This document shows, one piece after another, positions 1 to 10,700 of a stretch of 64,000 bases of DNA. The position numbers and the translations under genes were made by a program. How positions within the stretch are numbered: position 1 is the stretch's first letter; each line of letters starts with the position of its first letter. The notes beneath the pieces are model-generated. The model made no database searches. It worked only from the letters and a program-made list of their open reading frames with translations, and was not told where the DNA came from. The stretch comes from Flagellimonas oceani (GTDB taxonomy: Bacteria; Bacteroidota; Bacteroidia; Flavobacteriales; Flavobacteriaceae), in contig NZ_CP049616.1 in assembly GCF_011068285.1 (NCBI RefSeq), positions 2,770,501 through 2,834,500 on the forward strand, in the 5' to 3' direction.

Positions 1-1043
1 GTCTTGGTCTGGCCCTCGAACTGCGGCTCTGCCACTTTTACGGAAACAATGGCCGTCAATCCTTCACGGAAATCATCCCCGGATATCTCGAACTTCAATT
101 TGTCCAACATCCCAGAATTATCGGCATACTTTTTCAAGGTAGTGGTCAACCCCCTTCTAAAACCTGAAAGGTGCGTACCCCCTTCGTGTGTATTGATATT
201 GTTCACGTAGGAATGAAGGTTTTCGGAATATCCCGTGTTGTAGACCATGGCCACTTCTACAGGGATACCGTTTTTCTCACCTTCCATCGAAACTACGTTC
301 TGAATCAAAGGTTCCCTATTCCCATCCAAGAATTTGATAAATTCCTTTAATCCTTCTTCGGAATGGAAAGTTTCTGAAATGAACTCTCCTTTCTCGTCCT
401 TGTTTCTTTTATCTGTTAGTATAATGGTAATCCCTTTGTTCAAATAGGCAAGCTCGCGCATTCTATTGGACAAGGTCTCGTAATTATATTCTGTAGTTTG
501 GGTAAAAATGGTATCGTCGGGAACAAAGGTCACTATGGTACCTGTTTCCTTGCTTTCACCAACACTTTTTACCGGATATTGGGTTTTCCCCCTTTCATAT
601 TCTTGCTCCCAGATTTTTCCGTCTCTATAAACCGTGGCTTTTAAGTGTACAGAGAGGGCATTTACCACGGATACCCCAACCCCGTGCAGTCCACCAGAAA
701 CTTTATAGGAGTCCTTGTCGAACTTACCGCCCGCACCGATCTTGGTCATTACCACCTCAAGTGCGGAAACACCTTCTTTTTTGTGCAGGTCCACTGGGAT
801 GCCCCGACCATTATCCTCCGTAGTTATGGAGTTATCCTCATTGATGGTCACACTGATTTTATCGCAATAACCGGCCATCGCCTCATCGATGGAGTTGTCC
901 ACCACCTCATACACCAAATGATGCAATCCCCTGACCCCTACATCCCCAATATACATGGAAGGTCTCATACGTACGTGCTCCATTCCCTCGAGGGCCTGGA
1001 TACTATCCGCGGAGTATTGTTTCTTGTTAGCTTCTTCGCTCAT
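1..1043 (-). CDS. gyrB: DNA gyrase subunit B, N-terminal part (cut by window edge)
   Basis: This is the ATPase half of DNA gyrase B, which hydrolyses ATP to drive negative supercoiling with GyrA. The reading frame starts at an ATG at 1043 and runs off the left edge, giving about 347 residues. The N-terminus reads MSEEANKKQYSADSIQALEG, followed by RPSMYIGD and then the GHKL ATP-binding motifs: YEVVDNSIDEA, EDNGRGIPVD and the lid GGLHGVGVSVVNALS. These match the start of bacterial GyrB closely, and ParE is less likely given the overall match. A TATATTTG -7 box at 1080-1087 lies about 37 bases upstream on the same strand. The C-terminal TOPRIM part is outside the window. Confidence 0.95.
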   Translation of the reverse strand, partial: MSEEANKKQYSADSIQALEGMEHVRMRPSMYIGDVGVRGLHHLVYEVVDNSIDEAMAGYCDKISVTINEDNSITTEDNGRGIPVDLHKKEGVSALEVVMTKIGAGGKFDKDSYKVSGGLHGVGVSVVNALSVHLKATVYRDGKIWEQEYERGKTQYPVKSVGESKETGTIVTFVPDDTIFTQTTEYNYETLSNRMRELAYLNKGITIILTDKRNKDEKGEFISETFHSEEGLKEFIKFLDGNREPLIQNVVSMEGEKNGIPVEVAMVYNTGYSENLHSYVNNINTHEGGTHLSGFRRGLTTTLKKYADNSGMLDKLKFEISGDDFREGLTAIVSVKVAEPQFEGQTK

Positions 1044-1079
1044 ATATTTTCTGTATTTGCCTCAAAATTTCAAATCTTA

Positions 1080-1087
1080 CAAATATA
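1080..1087 (-). promoter_or_regulatory. Candidate -7 box of the gyrB promoter
   Basis: On the minus strand this reads TATATTTG, a perfect match to the Bacteroidota -7 consensus TAnnTTTG, and it sits about 37 bases before the gyrB ATG. No clear TTTG -33 element is seen at the usual spacing, so only the -7 half is supported. The rest of the 320-base gap (1044-1363) holds AT-rich DNA with no convincing gene. Confidence 0.45.
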
Positions 1088-1363
1088 ATCAATACCCTGC
1101 GTAAATGGCTCTAAACTACCTATCGGACACCCTAAGTTATCAACAAAAACTGTGGAAAAAACAGCTTGTTCCCAACACGCTTCAAAAATTGGCAAACATT
1201 TATTGCCCATTGATTTTTTTTGGAAACCGGATACAGAACACCCAACGGATACTCTTGATTTATTTTATCATCAAAAGAATATTTTTTAAGAATTTGTAAG
1301 AATTTTTATCGATTTTTTAAAAAAATGATATTTTTACCTGTAGATAAACACAAACTTTACATT

Positions 1364-1897
1364 ATGAGAAAAATTCTATTTGTACTGGCCGCAACAATTG
1401 GTTTTGTATGCACCAGTAACGCACAAGATGGGTCGCAAACAGACCAAGGAAGTTGGCTAATTGAAGTAAATACCGGGTTTGGTGGCGGAGATACTGGTTT
1501 AGCCCATACAGCCAACACAGGTTTTGGACTTACCTCGATCGACGGCACCACTATTTGGAGCATTGGTGGGGAAGGTGGTTACTTTATTGCAGATAATCTT
1601 GCCGCAAAGGTAGGATTAGGATATTCCGATCTTGATGGTGCAACTATTTTCTCCTATAAACTGGGGGCCAAATACTACATCATCAATACTATTCCCGTTC
1701 AATTGGACGTAACAGGCGCCAGTATAAAGGACGCTAACGAAAATCCTCTTTGGTTGGGCTTACAAGGAGGCTATGCCATCTTTATTGGCGATATGGTCAG
1801 TATTGAGCCCGGTTTGCGCTATAATCTTAGCCTTAATGAGGATTTCACCGATGAAGGAATATTTGAATTCCGAATCGGATTTGCACTTCACTTCTAG
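1364..1897 (+). CDS. Small outer-membrane beta-barrel protein
   Basis: A secreted protein of 178 residues with a Sec signal (MRKILFVLAATIGFVCTSNA, cleavage before QDG). The mature part has alternating hydrophobic/polar strands rich in Gly and Tyr and ends in FRIGFALHF, a terminal aromatic as in outer-membrane barrels that use the BAM machinery. The size fits an eight-stranded OmpA/OmpW-like barrel. The ATG at 1364 is chosen over an in-frame ATG at 1325 because it begins exactly at the signal peptide. It is monocistronic, with a hairpin terminator just after the stop. The function is unknown; candidates are a structural porin-like protein or an adhesin-type barrel. Confidence 0.8.
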   Translation: MRKILFVLAATIGFVCTSNAQDGSQTDQGSWLIEVNTGFGGGDTGLAHTANTGFGLTSIDGTTIWSIGGEGGYFIADNLAAKVGLGYSDLDGATIFSYKLGAKYYIINTIPVQLDVTGASIKDANENPLWLGLQGGYAIFIGDMVSIEPGLRYNLSLNEDFTDEGIFEFRIGFALHF

Positions 1898-1925
1898 TTA
1901 GGTACCAACGTTTTTGATACAACTA

Positions 1926-1951
1926 AAAAGCCCCTTTGACAAGGGGCTTTT
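1926..1951. terminator. Hairpin terminator between the barrel gene and asnB
   Basis: The arms AAAAGCCCCTT and AAGGGGCTTTT are separated by a four-base loop. With A and T runs on the two sides it can work in both directions, for the plus-strand barrel gene and the minus-strand asnB. Confidence 0.8.
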
Positions 1952-2018
1952 CGGACTAATTAAAAAATGAAACTAGTTAGATTACTGCTTCACTACGTTT
2001 GGTTGGTTTAAACGGGGG

Positions 2019-3689
2019 TTATTTCACATATGCATCGGTATGGACCTTGGCCACAGCTCTTCCCGATGGGTCGTTCATATTTTTGAAGGCCTCGTCCCAC
2101 TCCAAGGCAATCTTGGTGCTGCAAGCTACCGATGCTTCCTGGGGAACGCATAGTGCTGCTGCATCCGAAGGGAAATGACTTTCAAAAATTGAACGATAAT
2201 AATATTCTTCTTTTGATGTAGGCGTCTGAATTGGAAACTTGAAATGTGCGTTCTCCAACTGCTCATCCGTAATTTCCTCTTCCACCAAGGCTTTCAAGGT
2301 ATCTATCCAGCTATATCCGACACCATCCGAAAATTGTTCTTTTTGCCTCCAAGCCACACTCTCTGGCAGATAATCCTCAAATGCCTTGCGCACCACCCAT
2401 TTCTCCATACGTTCACCGTTGATCATCTTATCTTTTGGGTTGATGTTCATTGCCACATCCATAAACTCTTTGTCCAGGAAGGGAACACGCCCTTCAATGC
2501 CCCAAGCGGCTAATGACTTGTTCGCCCTTAAGCAATCGTACATGTGGAGCTTGTCCAGTTTTCGAACCGTTTCCTCATGAAAATCCTTTGGGCTCGGCGC
2601 TTTGTGGAAATACAGGTATCCACCGAACAATTCATCGGCTCCTTCACCCGAAAGAACCATTTTGATCCCCATGGATTTGATTACCCTTGCCATTAAGTAC
2701 ATTGGAGTTGAGGCTCTTATGGTTGTAATATCGTAAGTTTCTAGATTATATACAACATCTTTTATGGCATCCAGACCTTCTTGAATGGTAAATTTGATCT
2801 CGTGGTGCACTGTTCCGATATGATCTGCCACTTTTTGTGCTGCCGCCAAATCGGGCGAACCTTCCAATCCTACGGAAAATGAATGCAACTGCGGCCACCA
2901 GGCATCGGCAGTGTCCCCGGATTCGATTCTTTTTTGGGAATATTTTTTGGCGATTGCAGAAGTAACGGAAGAATCCAATCCACCTGAAAGCAACACACCA
3001 TAGGGCACATCGGACATCAATTGACGATGCACTGCGGCTTCCAAGGCATCCTTTATTTTTTGGATACTGGTCTCGTTCTCCTTTACGGCATCGTACTCCA
3101 TCCAATCGCGCTCGTACCATCTTACAAACTTACCATCGGAGCTGTGCATGTAGTGCCCTGGAGGAAACAGTTGGATTTTGGAACAGGTTCCTTCCAATGC
3201 CTTTAATTCGGAGGCTACGTAAAAGGTACCGTTCTTGTCCCAGCCAATGTACAATGGAATAATTCCCATGTGATCGCGAGCGATGAAATACTCTTCCTTT
3301 TCGGCATCATAAATGGCAAAACCAAAGATTCCGTTCATTTCGTCCACAAAGTCCACTCCTTTTTCTTGATACAAGGCTAATATGACTTCACAGTCCGATT
3401 TGGTTTGAAAGTCATACTTCCCCTCAAACTGTTTTCTCAACGCTTGATGATTATATATTTCCCCGTTTGCGGCCAAGACCAGTTTACCATCGGCGCTCAA
3501 CAATGGTTGTTTTCCTGAAGCAGGATCTACAATGGCCAATCGCTCATGGGCCAAAATGGCGTTATCGTCGGAATAAATACCGCTCCAATCGGGCCCACGG
3601 TGCCTTACTTTCTTCGACATCTCCAACAATTGGGGCCTAAGTACTTCCGTACTTTCTTTTACATCAAATACGCATACAATACCACACAT
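2019..3689 (-). CDS. asnB: Asparagine synthetase B (glutamine-hydrolysing)
   Basis: Converts aspartate, glutamine and ATP to asparagine, glutamate and AMP in the cytoplasm. The protein has 556 residues, the usual length for the class. Cys2, exposed after Met removal (MCGIVCVFD), is the glutaminase nucleophile. RGPD (31-34), NGEIYNH (75-81) and the synthetase PP-loop LSGGLDSS (234-241) are all present, followed by SGEGADELFGGY, typical of AsnB. The ATG at 3689 is fixed by the need for Cys2. It stands alone, with a TATATTTG box at 3757-3764 about 70 bases upstream on its strand and a shared terminator at 1926-1951. Confidence 0.96.
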   Translation of the reverse strand: MCGIVCVFDVKESTEVLRPQLLEMSKKVRHRGPDWSGIYSDDNAILAHERLAIVDPASGKQPLLSADGKLVLAANGEIYNHQALRKQFEGKYDFQTKSDCEVILALYQEKGVDFVDEMNGIFGFAIYDAEKEEYFIARDHMGIIPLYIGWDKNGTFYVASELKALEGTCSKIQLFPPGHYMHSSDGKFVRWYERDWMEYDAVKENETSIQKIKDALEAAVHRQLMSDVPYGVLLSGGLDSSVTSAIAKKYSQKRIESGDTADAWWPQLHSFSVGLEGSPDLAAAQKVADHIGTVHHEIKFTIQEGLDAIKDVVYNLETYDITTIRASTPMYLMARVIKSMGIKMVLSGEGADELFGGYLYFHKAPSPKDFHEETVRKLDKLHMYDCLRANKSLAAWGIEGRVPFLDKEFMDVAMNINPKDKMINGERMEKWVVRKAFEDYLPESVAWRQKEQFSDGVGYSWIDTLKALVEEEITDEQLENAHFKFPIQTPTSKEEYYYRSIFESHFPSDAAALCVPQEASVACSTKIALEWDEAFKNMNDPSGRAVAKVHTDAYVK

Positions 3690-3756
3690 AAAAATAAATT
3701 TAGTAACAATTTTGAAACAAAAATGAATTTAAACATTATAAAACAAAACACTAAAA

Positions 3757-3764
3757 CAAATATA
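3757..3764 (-). promoter_or_regulatory. Candidate -7 box of the asnB promoter
   Basis: The minus strand reads TATATTTG, matching TAnnTTTG, about 68 bases before the asnB start. An ATTG at 3780-3783 could be a poor -33 element, but its spacing is short. Confidence 0.4.
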
Positions 3765-3803
3765 GATTACATATTAAAACAATAAATTTAAAATAAACAC
3801 CAA

Positions 3804-3832
3804 TTTGAAATCAATATATAGATTTATCTTTT
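3804..3832 (+). promoter_or_regulatory. Candidate promoter of the DUF2911 gene
   Basis: TTTG at 3804-3807, 17 bases, then TATCTTTT at 3825-3832, a one-mismatch fit to TAnnTTTG. It would give a leader of about 90 bases before the ATG at 3928. Confidence 0.35.
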
Positions 3833-3927
3833 TAACGCCCTCCTTTTGTAAGGTTGCTTAATTTTCCCGTCTGTATGTTTAAACAGCATTTAATTAACTA
3901 GTTTTGAAAGAAACTTAAATCACAATC

Positions 3928-4461
3928 ATGAAGAAATTAACAGTATTACTTTTAGTGCTTTGCACAGGTTTGGTATTCTCTACGGAGGCCGTAGCCCAAA
4001 AATTCAGTGGATTGGACAAAAGTCCTGCGGACATCGCCTATTATCCATCCAGCTCAAGGGAAGCTGACAAAGCTGCCCGTGTTATTTACAGCCGTCCACA
4101 ATTAAAAGGACGTAGCCTTGCCGAATTAGCCCCCGTTGGAAAGGTTTGGAGAACAGGTGCAAATGAAGCCTCGGAAATTACTTTTTACAAGGACGCCAAA
4201 ATTGGTGGAAAAACTATTAAAGCCGGTTCATACGCTTTGTTCACCATTCCAGGTGAAGATGAGTGGACAGTTATCCTGAACAGTAACCTGCACCAATGGG
4301 GTGCATACTCTTACGATAGCGATAGCGATGTGGTAAGAGCTACAGCATCTACCTCTACGGATAGCGAGGAATTGGAAGCTTTTGGCATTGCTTTTGACGA
4401 TGATGGAAACTTGGTCATGGGTTGGGGAACCACAAGAGTTACCCTACCTATAAGCTACTAA
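3928..4461 (+). CDS. Secreted DUF2911 family protein
   Basis: A protein of 177 residues with a Sec signal (cleavage after TEAVA, before QKFSGLDKSP). The body shows the DUF2911 pattern: SPADIAYY near 32, VIYSRPQLKGR near 52, VWRTGANEASEITFYKD near 72, and AGSYALFTIPGEDEWTVILN. Members are common in Bacteroidota as exported or periplasmic proteins, and no biochemical role is established. It stands alone, ends at a strong hairpin at 4483-4503 and converges with the amidohydrolase gene. Confidence 0.85.
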   Translation: MKKLTVLLLVLCTGLVFSTEAVAQKFSGLDKSPADIAYYPSSSREADKAARVIYSRPQLKGRSLAELAPVGKVWRTGANEASEITFYKDAKIGGKTIKAGSYALFTIPGEDEWTVILNSNLHQWGAYSYDSDSDVVRATASTSTDSEELEAFGIAFDDDGNLVMGWGTTRVTLPISY

Positions 4462-4482
4462 AAAGTCTTAGTTCGTAATATG

Positions 4483-4503
4483 AAAGCCCCAATTTGGGGC
4501 TTT
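4483..4503. terminator. Hairpin terminator after the DUF2911 gene
   Basis: AAAGCCCC, five-base loop, GGGGCTTT, then a T run. It lies between two convergent genes and overlaps the region just before the amidohydrolase stop. Confidence 0.85.
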
Positions 4504-4505
4504 TT

Positions 4506-6125
4506 TTATTTCTTTTGGACTCCGCCCAAGAAAACCTGCTCGGCAATTACATTCGGGATTTCTTCGGAGGGAATTGTCATAATATCATCGCTCAATATCA
4601 CAAAATCGGCAAATTTACCGGGCTCAATGCTACCCTTTTCTTCTTCTTCAAAATTGGAATAGGCCGCCCAAATGGTCATCCCTTTCAGGGTTTCCTCCCT
4701 GCTCAGGGCATTCTCCATCTGAAAACCGCCTTCGGGGTACTGTTCCACATCTTGGCGGGCCACTGCGGCATAAAAGGTCAAAAATGGACTCACCTGTTCT
4801 ACGGGGAAATCGGTGCCCAATGCGACCAATCCTGCTTTATCCAACAAATCCTTGTAGGCATACGCTCCCTTTATGCGTTCTTCGCCCAATCTATCCTCGG
4901 CCCAGTACATATCGCTCGTGGCATGGGTCGGCTGCACGGATGGAATAATGCCGTTTTTGAAATAATCGAAATCGGATTGCGAAATCACTTGCGCGTGTTC
5001 CACTTTCCATCTGCGGTCGGTTTTGCCTTTCAAAGCTTTATCATAGGCCCGCAACACAACAATATTTGCCGAATCCCCAATGGCGTGGGTGTTCATTTGG
5101 TAATCGGTGGCGGCGATTCGCTGCGCCAAGGCCTCAATTTGGTCCACTGGTGTTACCATTGCCCCAAAATGTCCATGCTTGTCGGAATAAGGCGCCCTTA
5201 ATGCCGCTCCCCGGGAACCCAAGGCACCATCGCCATATACCTTTACGGAGCGGACATTTAAACCCTCTGTTTTGATGATGCCCTTTTCCAAAAAGTAATC
5301 CAAATTTTCGGGATAATTGGATACCATCGCATAAACTCTAATGGATAGTTCACCTGCTTGTTGCAGACTATCTATCAATTCGATGATGTCCCTTGGCAAT
5401 CCGGCATCGTTTACGGTGGTCAATCCGTAATCCAAAGAAATTGCTTCGGCATCCTTAAGTGCCTGTATTTTTTGTTCTAAACTGGCTTCGGGAACCACTT
5501 TATCCACAAGCCCCATGGGGTTGTCCACCAAAACACCGGTAATCTCACCATTCTCCTTCACGATCTCACCGCCTTCTGTTTCCGTTTTAGCTGTAATACC
5601 GGCCAAATCCAATGCCTTTTGATTGACCAAATAGGCATGCCCATCTACTCGTTCCAGTGCAACGGGAGTATCGGGAAACAATTCATCCAGTTTATCCTTG
5701 GTCGGAAATTCCTTTACTTCCCAATCGTTTTGGTCCCATCCCCTTCCTCGTATAAAATTTGACGGACGTTCTTTTTGAAAGGCCAATACACGCTCAACAA
5801 CTTCTTCAAAACTTTGGGTGCCTACCAAATCCACCACCTGCTGGTTCTGCCCCAAGCCATAAAAATGACAGTGTGCATCGATAAGACCGGGCACTATGGT
5901 CTTTCCTGTTGCATCCAGCTGTTTCTTCGCGTTGTACTTTTTTAGAATGTCATCCGAACTGCCAACGGCAACAAATTTTCCATCTTTGACGGCTATACCG
6001 GACGCCTTGGAAAAATCGGCATCTACGGTATAAATATTTGCATTGGTAACGATTAGGTCCACTTCTTCCTTAGTGGCACAAGAAAAAATAAATAGACTGG
6101 CAACAATGAATAGGCACTTTTTCAT
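4506..6125 (-). CDS. Lipoprotein amidohydrolase, YtcJ type (Amidohydro_3)
   Basis: A metal-dependent hydrolase of 539 residues anchored as a lipoprotein: MKKCLFIVASLFIFSC gives a lipobox with Cys16. Amidohydrolase signatures follow: GLIDAHCHFYGLG (HxH metal site), the YtcJ-type segment GRGWDQNDW, then MNTHAIGD and KVEHAQV further on, and a C-terminal SIEPGKFADFVIL typical of the family. Substrates of YtcJ-like enzymes are mostly unknown; hydrolysis of an amide or formyl group outside the cytoplasm is a guess. It is divergent from the AraC regulator at 6282, with 156 bases between them that must hold both promoters. Confidence 0.88.
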   Translation of the reverse strand: MKKCLFIVASLFIFSCATKEEVDLIVTNANIYTVDADFSKASGIAVKDGKFVAVGSSDDILKKYNAKKQLDATGKTIVPGLIDAHCHFYGLGQNQQVVDLVGTQSFEEVVERVLAFQKERPSNFIRGRGWDQNDWEVKEFPTKDKLDELFPDTPVALERVDGHAYLVNQKALDLAGITAKTETEGGEIVKENGEITGVLVDNPMGLVDKVVPEASLEQKIQALKDAEAISLDYGLTTVNDAGLPRDIIELIDSLQQAGELSIRVYAMVSNYPENLDYFLEKGIIKTEGLNVRSVKVYGDGALGSRGAALRAPYSDKHGHFGAMVTPVDQIEALAQRIAATDYQMNTHAIGDSANIVVLRAYDKALKGKTDRRWKVEHAQVISQSDFDYFKNGIIPSVQPTHATSDMYWAEDRLGEERIKGAYAYKDLLDKAGLVALGTDFPVEQVSPFLTFYAAVARQDVEQYPEGGFQMENALSREETLKGMTIWAAYSNFEEEEKGSIEPGKFADFVILSDDIMTIPSEEIPNVIAEQVFLGGVQKK

Positions 6126-6281
6126 TTCTGATGGTTTCCGTCAAAAATAGAAAAAGCATGGACAAGACAATCCTGTTTACCCATATAAAGTGAACCTGAT
6201 ATTTCTTAAAAATTTAAATATTAAGTATTTCGATTCGTTTTTATCACTACTTTTCGAAGCATTATTGATAGCTAATTTACC

Positions 6282-7445
6282 ATGTATACCGTATCGGCTT
6301 TTTCCTTTTGGGCAAAGGCTATACTGCCTTTAAATAGTATTGAGACCGCTATCCCCAGCGAACTCAATCTACTCCATTTTATATTCATTGGAATATCCCT
6401 TTTGGGTGCTGGAGTTGGCAGTTACCTTATTTTTTTGAAAAAACATAACCTGTACATGGGAATTTTTATGATCACCATGGCGGCCATCCTTCTTGAGCTT
6501 ACCTTATTATGGTGGGACGGCGTGCTCCACATTCCCAAAATCCCTTTTTATTCGAGCATTTCCTTTCTTTTGGGGCCCTCTCTTTTTCTCTATATCCAAA
6601 AGAAGGTCTACCCCAACCAAAAAGAAAGAACGTCAAAAACAGCACTCTACTTCTCCATATTTATAGTCAGCTTAGCGTTGATGCTGGTTTTGACCAACAC
6701 CTATGAAAACATACCCAAAAATGGTCTTGGGGGGCTAGGGGTCCAACTCTTGAACAGCACCTCCCTAAAGAGCATTTATTGTGGTATATTTTTAATGCTG
6801 ATGATCAAACAATATCTAGGTTATCGTACCCGCATTGATCCGATGGACCGTAACTGGCTACGGACTCTTGTCATATTCTTTTTTACCATATTTCTGATCT
6901 CGATAATCGGAGCTGTATTTAAAAATGAGTTTTCCCTGATGCATGTTACCAGATACGTGCTGGCCTACTTCTTTTCAGTTTTCATCATCATCATTTCTTT
7001 CCTATTGTACCTATTGCCCACCATTGTAACGGAATCTCTGTTGATACGACTGGACAAAGATCAGATCAAGGAAAAATACCAAAACTCCGGCTTGACCATT
7101 GCCATGGCAAGCGCATTAAGGCTACAACTTTTAAATTCCATGGAGGAAAAAGTGTTTTTGGACCCGACCTTGTCATTGGAGATCTTGGCCAAAAAACTCA
7201 ATACGGACAGGTACAGCCTCTCACAAGTCATAAATCAAGAATTCCACAAGAATTTTTATGAATTCATCAATGATTACCACATCAACGAGTGCTTGGCCTA
7301 TATCGATGAAAACCCGCATCAAATTGACTCTATCACGGACATTATCTACGCATCTGGATTCAATAACAAAGTGTCCTTCTACAACGCCTTCAAAAAGAGA
7401 AAAAATATTACTCCGGCGCAGTACATAAAAGCCTTAAATCAATAA
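6282..7445 (+). CDS. AraC-family regulator with seven-helix membrane domain
   Basis: A protein of 387 residues in two parts. Residues 27-250 hold about seven hydrophobic segments (for example LHFIFIGISLLGAGVGSYLIF and VFIIIISFLLYLLP), a 7TM sensor. The C-terminal 110 residues form an AraC/XylS DNA-binding domain with two helix-turn-helices (LSLEILAKKLNTDRYSLSQV and SITDIIYASGFNNKVSFYNAFKKR), ending GITPAQYIK-like. Such proteins are typical of Flavobacteriia. It lies 320 bases before a SusC/SusD pair on the same strand, so it probably senses an envelope signal and controls that pair, by inference from position. Confidence 0.88.
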   Translation: MYTVSAFSFWAKAILPLNSIETAIPSELNLLHFIFIGISLLGAGVGSYLIFLKKHNLYMGIFMITMAAILLELTLLWWDGVLHIPKIPFYSSISFLLGPSLFLYIQKKVYPNQKERTSKTALYFSIFIVSLALMLVLTNTYENIPKNGLGGLGVQLLNSTSLKSIYCGIFLMLMIKQYLGYRTRIDPMDRNWLRTLVIFFFTIFLISIIGAVFKNEFSLMHVTRYVLAYFFSVFIIIISFLLYLLPTIVTESLLIRLDKDQIKEKYQNSGLTIAMASALRLQLLNSMEEKVFLDPTLSLEILAKKLNTDRYSLSQVINQEFHKNFYEFINDYHINECLAYIDENPHQIDSITDIIYASGFNNKVSFYNAFKKRKNITPAQYIKALNQ

Positions 7446-7765
7446 ATTTTTTGCCTTTTTTTAAGAAAAATCGTCTATCCTGAAATTATTTAACAATATC
7501 ACAATTCACTTATTATCAGTATATTATATAAAAGTACAGGTTAATATTCGTCGGTAAACCTTAAACCTAGGTCGGTCGTAATCATCATCCCATCACCTCT
7601 CATTTATTTTATCCGCTGATTAAGATTAGCTCGGTCATATTTCAAAACATTATGCAGTCTAACTGGCCCATTTGTTTATTTGGATTAGTCACCAAAAATT
7701 GACCGGCTTTTCTTAGTCAATAAACTAATTCAAAAAATGAATCTATTAATTAACACTCAAATTAA
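7446..7765. other. Intergenic leader before the first SusC gene
   Basis: A 320-base AT-rich stretch with no open frame of note. It must hold the promoter of the susC-susD pair and probably a regulator site, but I see no clear TAnnTTTG box or strong palindrome. Confidence 0.5.
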
Positions 7766-10700
7766 ATGAGAACAAAAACAAAAGTATTACTGGCACTTTT
7801 GATGGCATTTGTTGTGCATCTGTCTTCCGCACAGGAAAAAATGATAAGTGGTACAGTAACTGATGGGAGCGGACTGCCATTGCCAGGCGTAAACGTTGTT
7901 ATCAAGGGAACCACACAAGGTACCCAAACCGATTTTGACGGTAACTATAATGTACAAGCCCAAGTTGGCCAAACGCTTGTATTCAGCTATTTGGGCCAAA
8001 AAGAGACCCAAGCCACCGTTGGCGCACAAAACGTTATCAACATACAAATGGAAGAAGACGCACAAGCGTTGGAAGAAGTTGTTGTGGTCGGTTATGGTGT
8101 TCAAAAAAGAAAGGAAATCACAGGGGCGATTGCCAGTGTTTCCGGTGCCGACATCCAAGGCCTTGTTACCCCCAGCTTCGAGAGCCAATTGGCAGGTAGG
8201 GCAGCTGGTGTACAGATTACCACCAACAACGGTATTATCGGGGAAGCCCCAAGAATCAGGATCAGGGGTCTGGGTTCCATAGGTTCTGGAACCTATCCTT
8301 TGGTGGTCGTTGATGGTATTCCGATCATTACAGGAGATACTGGTGGATATGCATCGACCAACGCACTGAGCAGTATCAATCCCAATGATATCGAATCCTT
8401 CGAAATTCTAAAAGATGGTGCCGCAACAGCCATTTATGGATCTCGTGCAGCCAATGGTGTAATCTTGATCACCACCAAAAAAGGTAAAAAAGGTGCCACC
8501 CAAGTGAGCTACAACGTGGTGACCGGTTTTGCATCACCGATCAAAACCTTTGATTTGTTGAACACAGCACAGTTCTTGGAAACTGCAAACGAAAAACGCA
8601 CCAACAGAGGACAAGCTCCTTGGGCCGTTGGAAATGACTATGATACCGATTGGCAAGATGCGGTGCTTAGGTCAAACGCACTCCAAATGGACCATAACCT
8701 ATCCGTAAATGGAGGAACCGACAGGACGAAATACTTCATGTCCCTTGGTTTCACCGATCAAGATGGTGTGGCCATACCAAACAACTTAAAACGTCACAGT
8801 ATAAGAACCAACCTTGAGCACGATGTGTTCGATTGGTTGACAGTGGGTGGAAGTGTTGCCGTTACCAGAAGTGAATTCAATGGATTGAACACTGGAGGAA
8901 ACTCACTCTCCGGGAACATTTTCAATGCTACAAGACAGCTTCCCAACACCCCGATCTATGACCCAAACAACCCTACCGGTTTTAACCTGTCCGCAGATGG
9001 AAGCGTAGTGGGCCAGTGGGACAACACCGACCCTGTTGGTGACAACATTTCCAACATTGCTTACGTGCTTGCCAATAACAAGTTCCAATCCAAAGAAAAC
9101 AACACTTTGGTCAGTGTGTTTGGCGACGTAAAACTGATGAAAGGTCTTACCTACAGGTTTCAGGCCAGTGCCAACAACACCCTTACCTCAGGTTTTAGAT
9201 ACTGGAGCCCGGTACATGGTGATGGGCGTGGTTCAAATGGTAGATTGGACAACGATAACAGAGATATTCTAAGATGGAATATCCAGAACATCATCAATTA
9301 CAATACCAGTATAGCCGACGCACACAATATTGCCGTCACTGCCGTAGCCGAATATCAAAAAGACAAAAACCAATATTTCTTTGGGTCAGGTACCGATCTT
9401 TTGGATGAGTTCTATAACAAAAACTTAGTAACAGGAGCTTATGGTACGCAAACTTCAGGGGGTAGCGTTACCGAAAACGGAATCAGCTCCTATGTAGGTC
9501 GTTTAAGCTATAATTTTAAGGAACGTTATTTCCTTCAAGGATCTATTCGTAGGGATGGTATTTCCAAGTTGAGCGAAGCTACCCGTTGGAACAACTTTAC
9601 CGGATATTCTGCAGGTTGGAACATAGCCAACGAAGAATTTTTCAGTGGTTTGAATCCGACCATTTCCCTCTTCAAACTTAGGGGGTCATACTCTGAGGTA
9701 GGAAACACCGATATCGGCAGCTATCCATACTTAGGATTGACCTCAGCTTCGCAATACGGCACGCTTAACGGTATTGCATTCACCCAATTTGGCAACGACC
9801 AGTTGTTGTGGGAGACCAGTAAAAAGACCGATTTCGGGGCTGATTTAGGCTTCTTTAACGATAAATTGACGGTAAGCGTTGATTACTATAAAAACGATAT
9901 CGATGGTTTGATTCTTGATGTTCCCGTACCACACTCCTTAGGTGTTCCTGACAACACAATAAAGAAGAACATCGGAGCAATGAAGAATGAAGGATTTGAA
10001 TTCTCAGTAAATTACACGCCCTTCAATACGGAAAACTTCAGCTGGAATGTTTCTGCCAATTTAACCTTGGACAAAAACACCGTGACCAGTATTCCTGATG
10101 GACAGGATATTATCGGAGGTACTTCTACCAACACCAATATTGCTCCCAACCTGATCATAAGGGAAGGTGAATCCATCAACTCCATTTATGGACACAGGTA
10201 TTGGGGCGTAAACCCGGCCAACGGAAACCCGGTTTACTATAAGGCCGATGGCTCTTTGGTACAAGGAAATTTGGAAACGCAAACCTATTTTGTATTCAAC
10301 CCTAGCAACCCAGGAGACCTATCTGAAGCTTCTTCTTTGAGTGCTGCGGACGACAAGTTTATTCTTGGAAATTCCTTGCCCACCTATTATGGTTCTGTAA
10401 TCAACAGGTTCACCTACAAGGGCTTCGATTTCAGCTTTATGTTCCGTTACAGCGGTGGCAACGAAGTGTTCAACGCAACTCGAAGGGATTTAGTGACCCA
10501 GAACTTCAACAACAACTCTACCGAGATCTTGGGAAGATGGCAAAGTGCTTCCAATCCTGGAGATGGAATTACACCTAGGCTTTACGCAAGTAGCAACACT
10601 TTCACCAACCTGACCGGACATGCCACTACCAGATTCCTGGAAAAAGGTGATTTCATCAGTTTGGACAACATCACTTTGGGCTATACACTCCCATCGATCG

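Noticed and set aside
645..1088. Plus-strand open frame of 147 residues
   Set aside because: It lies opposite gyrB, and its translation has no protein-like pattern; the minus strand gives clear GyrB motifs.
1105..1299. Plus-strand open frame of 64 residues in the gyrB upstream gap
   Set aside because: Composition follows AT-rich intergenic DNA, there is no ribosome site and no recognisable pattern.
4494..5201. Plus-strand open frame of 235 residues
   Set aside because: Mirror of the amidohydrolase gene; rich in Phe, Cys and Trp in a shadow-like pattern.
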